From assembly GCF_001431295.2 (NCBI RefSeq), contig NZ_LKAJ02000001.1:2356001-2420000 (forward strand): DNA of 64,000 nucleotides, read 5' to 3'. Position numbers and translations under genes: made by a program. This DNA comes from Candidatus Berkiella aquae. GTDB lineage: Bacteria; Pseudomonadota; Gammaproteobacteria; Berkiellales; Berkiellaceae. The notes below the pieces were generated by a model. That model did not search any database. It was not told the origin of the DNA and worked only from the letters and a program-made list of their open reading frames with translations. Of the stretch, positions 34,554 to 42,766 are shown one piece after another (within the stretch, counting starts at the first letter, position 1; the number at the start of each line of letters is the position of its first letter).

Positions 34554-35668
34554 ATTCGCTTTAATTGAAGCACTTTTTTAGCATTAAAAGCAAAGCGTTC
34601 TTCTACTATTTTCGAACTCTGCGTGATAAATGAAGCTGCTAAATTAATTGGCAGAGTCTCGAATTTTCTGCCATCCAGTTTTGTTTTAGGATCTCTTACT
34701 AAACCATATAAATGATGCAACCCCGTAATAAAGACCCCATGTTGACATATCGCTTCGATACCTTCACTTATCACAACATTACGCTCGCTTACCGAAGCAG
34801 ATAAGCAAGGATGATTATCCACCCCCGTGATGAACATGTTTTTTTTCTTTTTATTAATCATTTTTCCATATTCATCAGCAATCATTGCAGAATCATGGTT
34901 TGTCTCTACAAATAAATGTTTAATTTTAAATTTTACTGCAAACGCTAAAAATGCCTTTTCAATTTGATAGAGCCGATAATCACCATGCGATTCGCCTAAT
35001 ATAATCAGTAATTTTTTATTTAATTTTTTAGCCAACCCTAATTTACGTAAAATTCTAAAACGTAAAAAATGCATAATTCGTCGCAAACGGGTTTTGGTAA
35101 GACCAATTTGTTTTTTTAGAAAACGAGATAAGGGGGTATGGTGATTATCTTTTTTTGCATAGTCTATAATATTATTTTGATTGAAATCTACCGCATAAGG
35201 ATCAGCACCCTTTTTTAACAAATAGGAAATCAATTTTTTATTTTTAGAAAGCACGGCATACATTAATGGCGTTACGCCATTATCATCTTGTTCATTGATA
35301 CCACAACGCAGGTTTGTTTTGACTTGCTGTAACTTACCTTGCAAAGCAGCTTTATGTAATGGCGTAAAATAGGGATCAAATCGTTTAGCCCCCTGCGACA
35401 ACAAAAAACGTTTTATTCTAGACGTTGCATAAAAAATGGGGGGATATCCATCACAATCGACTTGATTGATGTTCGCGCCACGCTGCAATAAGATACTCAC
35501 GGACTCTAATTGCCCATACTTCGCTGCATAGTGTAAGGGCGTCATTCCATAACGATCTTGAATATTGACATGGTGAGGTTTTGCCGTTAGAAGCTTGCAT
35601 AATTTATCATTTTTTCCTTCAAGGGCTGCAAAATGAATCGAGGATAAGTACCCATCTCTTGTTTGCAT
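34550..35668 (-). CDS. Ankyrin-repeat protein fused to a GESH (EreA/ChaN/TIKI-like) domain
   Basis: A 372-residue protein. Residues 8-170 hold about four ankyrin repeats (YGMTPLHYAAKYGQLESVSI, GANINQVDCDGYPPIFY, DNGVTPLMYAVLSKNKKLI). Residues about 218-350 start LLIILGESHGDYRLYQIEKAF (GESH 225-228), continue KHLFVETNHD (E255) and end ITGLHHLYGL (316-323). Paired G-x-x-H motifs around a glutamate are the hallmark of the erythromycin-esterase/ChaN/TIKI superfamily. A fusion with ankyrins is unusual and suggests a host-directed hydrolase (inference). An AAGAAGG site precedes ATG 35668. Confidence 0.7.
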   Translation of the reverse strand: MQTRDGYLSSIHFAALEGKNDKLCKLLTAKPHHVNIQDRYGMTPLHYAAKYGQLESVSILLQRGANINQVDCDGYPPIFYATSRIKRFLLSQGAKRFDPYFTPLHKAALQGKLQQVKTNLRCGINEQDDNGVTPLMYAVLSKNKKLISYLLKKGADPYAVDFNQNNIIDYAKKDNHHTPLSRFLKKQIGLTKTRLRRIMHFLRFRILRKLGLAKKLNKKLLIILGESHGDYRLYQIEKAFLAFAVKFKIKHLFVETNHDSAMIADEYGKMINKKKKNMFITGVDNHPCLSASVSERNVVISEGIEAICQHGVFITGLHHLYGLVRDPKTKLDGRKFETLPINLAASFITQSSKIVEERFAFNAKKVLQLKRI

Positions 35669-35881
35669 TATTTAACCTTCTTGCGGAAAAATAGGATTTT
35701 TACGTGATTGCTCGCTAAAACTCAAGGCGTGTAAGTAGCGCATTTATCGTAACCGTTACTCTTATAGTCACTACCGTTACTCAGAAATAACAAAGTTAAA
35801 TAACTATAAATCTTGACTGGGGTAGCAGCTGCCCGTAAAATCAAAATCCCTTAACGGCAGCCAATCCCCTAATGAGGTATC

Positions 35882-37225
35882 ATGTTAGACGAACTTAAAT
35901 CTGCCCTTTCCCTTTTTGTGTTGATACCCCTTGTTGCCTTCGTCGGCATCTTTTTTACGATAAAATTTCGATTTGTGCAGTGCACACATGCACTCAAAGC
36001 CTGGAAATTCTTCCTCAAAGATAGAGATACCTCAGATAATCGTTCAAGCTCCTTTAGCGCAGTCGCTGCGGTCTTGGGGGGGAACCTCGGTACCGGGAAT
36101 ATTTCAGGAATAGCGGTCGCACTGACCATGGGGGGACCTGGCTCCATTTTTTGGATGTGGGTCATGGCAACGTTTGGCTCGATTCTAAAGTTCGTTGGCT
36201 GCGCCCTAGGCGTTCTTTATCGCAAGAAAAGTGATAATGGACAGTACGTTGGTGGCCCCATGTATTACCTAGCCAAAGGGCTGGGAATGAAACGTGCAGG
36301 TAAATTCTATTGTATATTAGCGATCCTTGGCGCCCTTACCGTCGGTAATATGGTGCAAATGAATTCTTTAGCACTTCCCTTTACCCAAGCTGGCATTCCT
36401 CCACTCTTAACCGGTTTTGGGGTAGCTATTTTAGTTGCAGCCGTTATTTTGGGTGGGTTTCAACGTTTTTCTACCGTCTCTTCATTGCTTGTTCCTTTTA
36501 TGGCGGTTGGCTATGTTCTCGCTTGTGCATTCATTTTAGTCTTGAACTTTGACAAAATTATTCCCGCTTTTGAATTGATTATGCACGCAGCTTTCGCTCC
36601 CACGGCAGTTGCGGGCGGTATTGCAGGTTATACCGTTCTTGAAGGACTGCGCACGGGTTTTGATAGAGGCTTATTTGCAACCGATACCGGCGTGGGTATT
36701 GATGCCATTATCCATGCATCAGTGGATAACAAAGCCCCACTAACCCAAACTGCCTTAATGCAAGGATTAATCAGTACCGTTTCCCCATTAGTGGTGATGC
36801 TAGTGTGCACCTTAACCGGATTGGTCTTAATTATTACGGATTCATGGTTAGTCCATGGACTTGAAAGCACGAACCTTTGCATTGAAGCGTTCAAACGCGG
36901 TTTTTCTTTTGACTATGCTGGTCAAATTATTACCATCACCTTATTCTTTTTTGCCTTTACCACCATTTTGACTTGGTCTTATTGTGCTGATAGAGCAGTG
37001 GAATATCTGTTTTCAAGTAAAATGATTCGTCCTTTCCAATACTTGTTTGTTGCTTGTATTCCCATTGGTGCGCTAGTACATGTTAAATTTGTTTGGACTT
37101 TGGCAGACGTATTTATGAACCTGATGCTGGTATTGAATGTCATTGCTTTGATAGGGTTATATAAAGAAGTGGCATTATTATTTAATGCACCTGAAAGAAA
37201 ACAAATTTTTGTAGAAAGCAACTAA
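35882..37225 (+). CDS. Sodium:alanine symporter, AGCS family
   Basis: A 447-residue inner-membrane transporter with about 11 hydrophobic segments. The family signature is GGNLGTGNISGIAVALTMGG followed by PGSIFWMWVMATFGSILKF, with GGPMYYLAKGLG and FDRGLFATDTGVG later. AGCS members import alanine or glycine with sodium. Monocistronic, followed by a good terminator. The 213-base leader region has a direct repeat CCGTTACTC (about 35753 and 35774) but no glycine-riboswitch-like structure that I could identify. Confidence 0.92.
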   Translation: MLDELKSALSLFVLIPLVAFVGIFFTIKFRFVQCTHALKAWKFFLKDRDTSDNRSSSFSAVAAVLGGNLGTGNISGIAVALTMGGPGSIFWMWVMATFGSILKFVGCALGVLYRKKSDNGQYVGGPMYYLAKGLGMKRAGKFYCILAILGALTVGNMVQMNSLALPFTQAGIPPLLTGFGVAILVAAVILGGFQRFSTVSSLLVPFMAVGYVLACAFILVLNFDKIIPAFELIMHAAFAPTAVAGGIAGYTVLEGLRTGFDRGLFATDTGVGIDAIIHASVDNKAPLTQTALMQGLISTVSPLVVMLVCTLTGLVLIITDSWLVHGLESTNLCIEAFKRGFSFDYAGQIITITLFFFAFTTILTWSYCADRAVEYLFSSKMIRPFQYLFVACIPIGALVHVKFVWTLADVFMNLMLVLNVIALIGLYKEVALLFNAPERKQIFVESN

Positions 37226-37235
37226 GATCTTGTTT

Positions 37236-37270
37236 GCTGTCTCACGGTTTATCACCATGAGACAGCTTTT
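37236..37270 (+). terminator. Rho-independent terminator of the AGCS gene
   Basis: A 9-bp stem GCTGTCTCA / TGAGACAGC (37236-37244 with 37258-37266) followed directly by TTTT, 10 bases after the stop codon. Confidence 0.75.
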
Positions 37271-37285
37271 CCACTCACTCTGCGC

Positions 37286-37819
37286 TTAACAGAATCTACT
37301 CTTGGTAGCCTTTGACTGTAAGTGTTCTTTTTCCTCTTCAGCATTGAATCCTACGCTTGATTGAATCGGCATCAAGTGAGCAAAGCTATACACAATAGGT
37401 CCTTGGGGAGGAAGAGGAGCAAAGTCTGCCTCTGATTCTTCATCAACCTCTTCGTCATAAAACGGCCCAAAGTCATCCGATATCAAAGTATTCAATTTGT
37501 CTTTGAAATGCGTCACGGGTTTTCTCGGAAAAATAACTTCTTGATCCTTATTGTTATAGCAAAGGCTAGAACCATTTTGAAAAAGGGTTACTTTAAAACC
37601 ACTTGGGATGATGAGTGCTTTTGAGGCTAATTGGCTTTTAAGCTCGCTAAAGAGTTCGTCTTTGGCGCTAAAAGTCACTGCTGAAAGCTGATTATATTGT
37701 TTAAAATTGGCAACAAACTGGCGACAAAACCATGCTTTTAATTTTTCTTGGCTCTCTAAAAACATTCTGTCTGCAATAAAATCGGCGGTTTCTGAGATTT
37801 GCTGTTTACTATAGCTCAT
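37286..37819 (-). CDS. Hypothetical protein with C-terminal E-block
   Basis: Not recognised. 177 residues, soluble, with an acidic linker (DEEVDEESEADF) and a C-terminus AEEEKEHLQSKATKSRFC. A glutamate cluster 10-17 residues from the end followed by small and polar residues is the E-block pattern of many Legionella Dot/Icm substrates. The start was moved to ATG 37819 because AAAAGGAG sits immediately upstream; the longer frame to 37882 has no such site. Function unknown. Confidence 0.65.
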   Translation of the reverse strand: MSYSKQQISETADFIADRMFLESQEKLKAWFCRQFVANFKQYNQLSAVTFSAKDELFSELKSQLASKALIIPSGFKVTLFQNGSSLCYNNKDQEVIFPRKPVTHFKDKLNTLISDDFGPFYDEEVDEESEADFAPLPPQGPIVYSFAHLMPIQSSVGFNAEEEKEHLQSKATKSRFC

Positions 37820-37946
37820 GGTAACTCCTTTTATTATTATTCTTGGATACCCATCACCGCTCAATGTTGAGATAAAACTCAACTGCTAGCTGGGCGGGAA
37901 TAATCATAACGATTGATGAGTACGACAGCAAGATACTAATCTGGCG

Positions 37947-38777
37947 TTAGTCTGGAGTCGTCAAACGGATTTTATAGCCACTATATTTGCGAATATTAAT
38001 AACGCCATCTGCAAATATTAAATATTGGCCTTTAATGCCCAATAAAGTACTATTAATTTCCATTTTTTTATCAAGGGAGAGCGAGGTAACTTTGGCTGGA
38101 TATTGCAACACAGGGTAGTCTAGCTGCATGATTTGCGCATCATCCATTGTTTTAATGCTATCTTGACCAAACTGCTGACGAATTTGTTCAATGTCTTTGG
38201 CAACTTTATCTAGCAAATCCTTTTTAAATTGCATTAAATCTACCGATTCATGATTTCCCATGAGCATGCGGCGCCAATTGGTTTTGTCGGGGACATGTTT
38301 AGCAATAGCAACTTCTATAAAACCAGAAATACGGCGCGTTGCTACTTCAAGTAAAGGTAAGCCTGCAACAGCACCTTGATCAATCCAACGTGTCGGTATT
38401 TGTGTTTTTCGAGTAATACCTACTTTAATACCGGAGGCATTTGCTAAATAGACATAATGTGAAGTCATACAATAGGATTGCCCCCACTGTGGCTCACGAC
38501 AGGTATCCAAGTGAAAATGACAACGTTCAGGTTTGACAATACAAAGATCGCAATTCGCCAAACGTTGGGTACAAGGAAAACAGTAGCCATTTTGGTAGCT
38601 TTTTCTAATCACTGCAGTACAACCCACACAAACAATTTCGCCTGTGAAGGTGAGTTGCAACGTTTTTCCTAGGTAAGGATTTAATGGAATGAGGTTTGAA
38701 GAAAGAGGCAACTGATATGAGATAGTCGATTGCGTTGTATCTGCAACCATTTTTGAAAGTACACCATCAAATATCAT
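37947..38777 (-). CDS. DUF2797-like zinc-ribbon protein
   Basis: About 276 residues with cysteine pairs near the N-terminus (CVGCTAVIRKSYQNGYCFPC, then CDLC) typical of a small zinc-binding module, then GQSYCMTSHYVYLANASG and VKVGITRKTQIPTRWIDQG-like sequence, the best conserved block of DUF2797 proteins as I remember them. That block resembles a GIY-YIG-type fold (Y-V-Y-L-A...K-V-G-I-T), but catalytic use is unproven. ATG 38777 has AAGGGTG upstream and gives the usual length; ATG 38804 is the alternative. Confidence 0.7.
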   Translation of the reverse strand: MIFDGVLSKMVADTTQSTISYQLPLSSNLIPLNPYLGKTLQLTFTGEIVCVGCTAVIRKSYQNGYCFPCTQRLANCDLCIVKPERCHFHLDTCREPQWGQSYCMTSHYVYLANASGIKVGITRKTQIPTRWIDQGAVAGLPLLEVATRRISGFIEVAIAKHVPDKTNWRRMLMGNHESVDLMQFKKDLLDKVAKDIEQIRQQFGQDSIKTMDDAQIMQLDYPVLQYPAKVTSLSLDKKMEINSTLLGIKGQYLIFADGVINIRKYSGYKIRLTTPD

Positions 38778-38847
38778 CGGATTCACCCTTCTGTTTTGTC
38801 GCATTCTAATTTAGTAGGGTTTCAAATGCAAATATCCGATGATGCAC

Positions 38848-39900
38848 CTAATGTGCAGAAGATGAGCCAGTTGTTGTTGGCAAATGGCGGGTCATTTTAT
38901 ATTGAGGTCTTTTATCAGCGCTAACGGGGGTGAGTGGTTCCATTTTCGTGCCCACAATACAATTGCGGCCAGTTTGTTTTGCTTCATATAAGGCACTGTC
39001 AGCAGCGCCGACTAATAATTCGCCACTAAATTCTTTAGATGGCTCAGCCGTTGCAACACCAATGCTAATGGTAATAATACCATTGGATGCTTTTTGGTTG
39101 GGGATCTGCAAAGCTTCAACACATTGACGTAATCGCTGCGCAACATGTAAAGCGCCGGAGAGTGCAGTATCTGGTAATATAATAGAAAATTCTTCTCCGC
39201 CATAACGCGCACCAAAATCCGTTGCTCGATGGAGCCCTCTTTTAAAAACTTGTGCAACTTGTTGCAAACAACAATCACCTGCTTGATGACCGTATGTATC
39301 GTTAAAAGATTTAAACTGATCAACGTCAATCATCAACAATGAAATCGCTTTTTCTTCACGTATTGCAGAACGACTTGCACGAACAAGACTTTCTTCAAAA
39401 GCACGACGATTTCCTAATCGAGTTAATGGATCTTTAAGGGATAACTCAGATAATAATTGATTTGACATCATTAATTTATCATTCACTTCACGCAGCTGAT
39501 TACCAAAATCAATCAAATTTTGTCGCATATTAACTAAACGTCGCATCGCGTGAATTTTTGCTCTCAAAACTGCTTGTGAAACAGGTTTGGTTAGATAATC
39601 ATCGCCCCCTGCTTCTATACCCTTGACAATGCTGGCATCATCAATATGACTGCTAACAAAAATAATGGGGGTCCATTGTGAAAAATCATTAAATGATTGG
39701 CGCATCATCCGAGTTGCTTCGTAGCCATCCATTTCAGGCATTTCAACATCAATGAGTACTAAATCGGGCTCTTGCTCTTCAAACAACGTTACGGCTTGCG
39801 TGCCATTATCAGCATAAATTGCTTTATGCCCCATCTCTGCCAGATAAGCCCCAATGATTTGACAATTAATAATAGAATCATCGCATACTAATACTTTCAT
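38848..39900 (-). CDS. Response regulator with diguanylate cyclase output (REC-GGDEF)
   Basis: A 350-residue cytoplasmic protein: a receiver domain at 1-120 with acidic pair D7/D8, phospho-acceptor D51 (LIDVEMPEMDGYEA) and K at KPVS; a helical linker; and a GGDEF domain with active site RYGGEEFSIILPD. An RATD sequence five residues before the active site is a c-di-GMP-binding inhibitory I-site, so product feedback is expected. It makes c-di-GMP when phosphorylated, as in PleD/WspR. No sensor kinase is adjacent, so the input is unknown. Confidence 0.93.
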   Translation of the reverse strand: MKVLVCDDSIINCQIIGAYLAEMGHKAIYADNGTQAVTLFEEQEPDLVLIDVEMPEMDGYEATRMMRQSFNDFSQWTPIIFVSSHIDDASIVKGIEAGGDDYLTKPVSQAVLRAKIHAMRRLVNMRQNLIDFGNQLREVNDKLMMSNQLLSELSLKDPLTRLGNRRAFEESLVRASRSAIREEKAISLLMIDVDQFKSFNDTYGHQAGDCCLQQVAQVFKRGLHRATDFGARYGGEEFSIILPDTALSGALHVAQRLRQCVEALQIPNQKASNGIITISIGVATAEPSKEFSGELLVGAADSALYEAKQTGRNCIVGTKMEPLTPVSADKRPQYKMTRHLPTTTGSSSAH

Positions 39901-39979
39901 TATATCACTACGTTATATTTTTACAGGCAGCACAAACACATCTACTATTGAAGAATAGCGCATATCACTAAAACATTGC

Positions 39980-41719
39980 TTAGTCGATTTTTTTTCTAAC
40001 GTAATCTCCCGGTGCATCTTGAATTATTTTTAATTTTCCCTGCCCTGGAATGCGCTGATTCACTTTATTACCTGCATGCATCTTCAGCCATTCTCCCCAA
40101 TGTAACCACCATGAACCTTCATGTGTAGTTGTGCTCTTTAACCATTCTTTGGCACAAGAAAGAGATTTTATATCAACATCTGAGCTTCTATAGCCATATT
40201 TATTTTGATTAGGCGGATTAACAACACCTGCAATATGCCCCGAGCCTCCTAGTACAAAAGTGATATTTCCACTAAAACATTTCGCCCCCATAAATGTACT
40301 TTGCCAAGGTGCAATATGATCTTGCGAAGTTGAGAAGAAATAACAGGGAATGTCGACATTATTTAAATTGAGCTTTTCATTCAAAACCGTGAGCGCATTA
40401 GGGACGCATAAACGATTTTCTAAATAAAAATTTCTCAGATAATAACTATGCATTTTTGCAGGCAGATTGCTAGGGTCTGAATTCCAAAAAAGTAAATCAA
40501 AAGCAATAGGCTTCTTGCCTTGAAGGTAATGATTAATATAATACGACCATTGTAAATCATTCACACGAAGCAAATTAAATGTGCTCATCATCGCTCTACC
40601 ATCAAGATAGCCATCTAAAGCCATTTTTTGCTCAATATTTTTAATTTGGGTCTCATCGATAAAAACGCCAATATCTCCTGGTTCACTAAAATCAATGAGT
40701 GAGGTTAAAAAAGTTGCACTGGAAATCGTCGATTGGTTTTTCGCTTTAAGATAAGCACAAGCAACAGCCAGCAATGTGCCACCAATACAAAAACCTAATG
40801 CATTAATCGATTTCTCATTAGTTGCTTTAGTAATGGCATCACAAGCGGTCAGAATTCCTTCAGATAAATAATCTTCAAAGCAAACCTCTTGATAAGATTT
40901 ATCTGGATTCACCCAAGAAATCATAAAAACGGTTATTCCTTGATCAACAAGCCATTTTACTAATGACTTCTTTTCGTTAAGATCTAAAATATAATATTTG
41001 TTAATCCAAGGTGGCACCATTAATAAAGGTTTTTGATACACAGTAGGTGTTGTTGGTTCATATTGAATTAATTGCATTAACCGATTCTGAAATATCACTT
41101 TTCCTTTTGTTATGGCAATATTTCTTCCAAGTTCAAATGCTTTTGTATTCGTCATTTGAATTTGCCAATGCCCAGGACTCTTTAACAAGTCTTCAAACCA
41201 ATTTTGCAATCCATTGCGGATATTTTGCCCTTGTGATGTCAGGGTTTGCTTAAAGATGGTAGGGTTCGTCAATGGAAAATTGGAAGGTGCTAGCGCATCC
41301 AGATACTGCTTTGTAAAAAATGAAATTTGTTTTTTTAATTTTGAGTCTTCACTCCCATGGGTTTCAACCCACTGAAGTGCTTGCTTAACCCAGAGCAAAT
41401 AGGCTTGATGATAAAAGTAAAATAAGGGATGCTCTTGCCAATCTGCATCCGTAAAACGTTTATCTTCAACCGAAGACTCCGCTACCGATAAACCGCTTAT
41501 TTTTTGCTGAAACGCATTTAATAACATCACCCATTCTTGGTAAGCGTCTTCTGGTAATGACTGCATCGCTTGCGGTTTTTCTGCTAACTCAATGAACCAT
41601 TTTTGATAAAGCTTTTGAGTATTAAACCACTCTGAGCATAATAACTGTGGATTTGTGCATGTTTTCTGGTAGTCTTGAAAGAACTTAAATGTGCGCTCAT
41701 CAAACAATTTGGGATACAT
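39980..41719 (-). CDS. phaC: Class I poly(3-hydroxyalkanoate) synthase
   Basis: A 579-residue cytoplasmic enzyme that polymerises 3-hydroxyacyl-CoA into storage polyester granules. The lipase-like box is GFCIGG with catalytic C311. The aspartate/histidine end includes DHIAPW and GSGHIAGVVNPP, and VPPWINKYYILDL is a conserved block. Length fits class I (single-subunit). No phaA, phaB or phasin gene is next to it. PHB storage is typical of Legionella and relatives in the late growth phase. Confidence 0.93.
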   Translation of the reverse strand: MYPKLFDERTFKFFQDYQKTCTNPQLLCSEWFNTQKLYQKWFIELAEKPQAMQSLPEDAYQEWVMLLNAFQQKISGLSVAESSVEDKRFTDADWQEHPLFYFYHQAYLLWVKQALQWVETHGSEDSKLKKQISFFTKQYLDALAPSNFPLTNPTIFKQTLTSQGQNIRNGLQNWFEDLLKSPGHWQIQMTNTKAFELGRNIAITKGKVIFQNRLMQLIQYEPTTPTVYQKPLLMVPPWINKYYILDLNEKKSLVKWLVDQGITVFMISWVNPDKSYQEVCFEDYLSEGILTACDAITKATNEKSINALGFCIGGTLLAVACAYLKAKNQSTISSATFLTSLIDFSEPGDIGVFIDETQIKNIEQKMALDGYLDGRAMMSTFNLLRVNDLQWSYYINHYLQGKKPIAFDLLFWNSDPSNLPAKMHSYYLRNFYLENRLCVPNALTVLNEKLNLNNVDIPCYFFSTSQDHIAPWQSTFMGAKCFSGNITFVLGGSGHIAGVVNPPNQNKYGYRSSDVDIKSLSCAKEWLKSTTTHEGSWWLHWGEWLKMHAGNKVNQRIPGQGKLKIIQDAPGDYVRKKID

Positions 41720-41776
41720 GGTTTTCTCGGAAAGTCATTGCGTACTCATGTATAAGTTTAGGTGCTAAAATAACTC

Positions 41777-42667
41777 ATGCAAGAAGCTATTCTACGACAA
41801 GATGTTCTCGATACTTTCTTGAATCTTCAAATGAATTTAGATAAATTGTGCGACGCAATAAGACTAGATAGCAATCTTATCGCTTGGGTCCATGAAGAAG
41901 CGGAAAGCCAATTTTATTTGGGCGATTTAAGTGCCAGAGATAAAGCGATTGCCCTTTTTAAGCAAATACAATATCTCGATTGCCAGGCACCCCGGGAAAT
42001 TATCGTATTACCGGGATTTATTGGGGCAAGTAACGAAACCCTCATCATCGTGAATGAAGTGAATCTTGCGAAAGAGCAATTCAAAAAGTCGATACTGGCT
42101 TTAAAGGCGGCCAAAATTAACCCTCAAGCCAATGGTTTCTCTGAACAAATGGATGCCCTTTTAAATAAACACCCCCTCCCTTTTTCTGTCGCTATGCATA
42201 AAATGGGGCTGGCCCGTCTTCATTTAAAGCAATGCTACCGAAAAATCCCTATTTTAAAGGCCCCACCACAGAAAATAAGTTGGACTTGGGCCCATACCAA
42301 AGCGATTAAACGCATCAGCCTAGCTAAAGCACAAGAAATGTTATTAAAAAAAGGCGAAGATAGCGGTATTCAACTTCAACTGCAAAAATTGCATGCGCTA
42401 CCACAAAATGAACAATTAGCGATTGTGCAAGAATTGGCGCCTCATTTAAGATCCAATATCGTTTTACAGGGAGAAACAGCGACTCGAATGATGATCAAAG
42501 GTCCCGTTCCTATTTTCTTTCCTTGTGAAGCTCAAACACCTTATCCTGTATTCAAGATCCCTCTGAAAAAGAGCTTGCGCGATCAGAATCGTTCGGTACG
42601 AAACGATGTCAGACTCGATCCTGTCCCTTTCTTACCGGCTATTAGAGCCTATCGTTATGCTAAATAA
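41777..42667 (+). CDS. Tus-like DNA replication terminus site-binding protein
   Basis: A 296-residue protein that aligns by eye with E. coli Tus (309 residues) at several ordered points: IVLPGFI against VRLPGVL, HLKQCYRKIPIL against LNAYRTLTVL, WTWAHTKAIKRISLAKAQEML against the WANKHIIKNLHRDEVLAQL block, ALPQNEQLAI against ALPQNAKLKI, and a late pattern KGPVPIFFPC against YKGDQKQVQHAC. Tus blocks replication forks at Ter sites. It is divergent from phaC across 57 bases. I found no Ter consensus in the window. A plasmid- or phage-type relative is possible. Confidence 0.65.
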   Translation: MQEAILRQDVLDTFLNLQMNLDKLCDAIRLDSNLIAWVHEEAESQFYLGDLSARDKAIALFKQIQYLDCQAPREIIVLPGFIGASNETLIIVNEVNLAKEQFKKSILALKAAKINPQANGFSEQMDALLNKHPLPFSVAMHKMGLARLHLKQCYRKIPILKAPPQKISWTWAHTKAIKRISLAKAQEMLLKKGEDSGIQLQLQKLHALPQNEQLAIVQELAPHLRSNIVLQGETATRMMIKGPVPIFFPCEAQTPYPVFKIPLKKSLRDQNRSVRNDVRLDPVPFLPAIRAYRYAK

Positions 42668-42688
42668 TTCATGCTTTAACAAAATAGT

Positions 42689-42703
42689 GTAAATACTATT
42701 TAC
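42689..42703. promoter_or_regulatory. 15-base palindrome upstream of the 907-residue ankyrin gene
   Basis: GTAAATACTATTTAC is a perfect 7-1-7 palindrome, 63 bases before ATG 42767, in the position of an operator. It also contains GTAAA, a half-site used by CpxR, but the second half-site spacing does not match. Confidence 0.4.
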
Positions 42704-42766
42704 TCATGAACTAATTTCACTGTGCATAAGTCACATTGAAAGTTCAATTAGAAAAAAGAGATTAAC

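Noticed and set aside
35669-35881. Glycine or amino-acid riboswitch before the AGCS symporter gene
   Set aside because: I could not identify paired conserved cores; only a short direct repeat is visible.
41720-42766. Ter sites for the Tus-like protein
   Set aside because: No convincing match to the GTTGTAACTA core was found near the gene or elsewhere in the window by eye.
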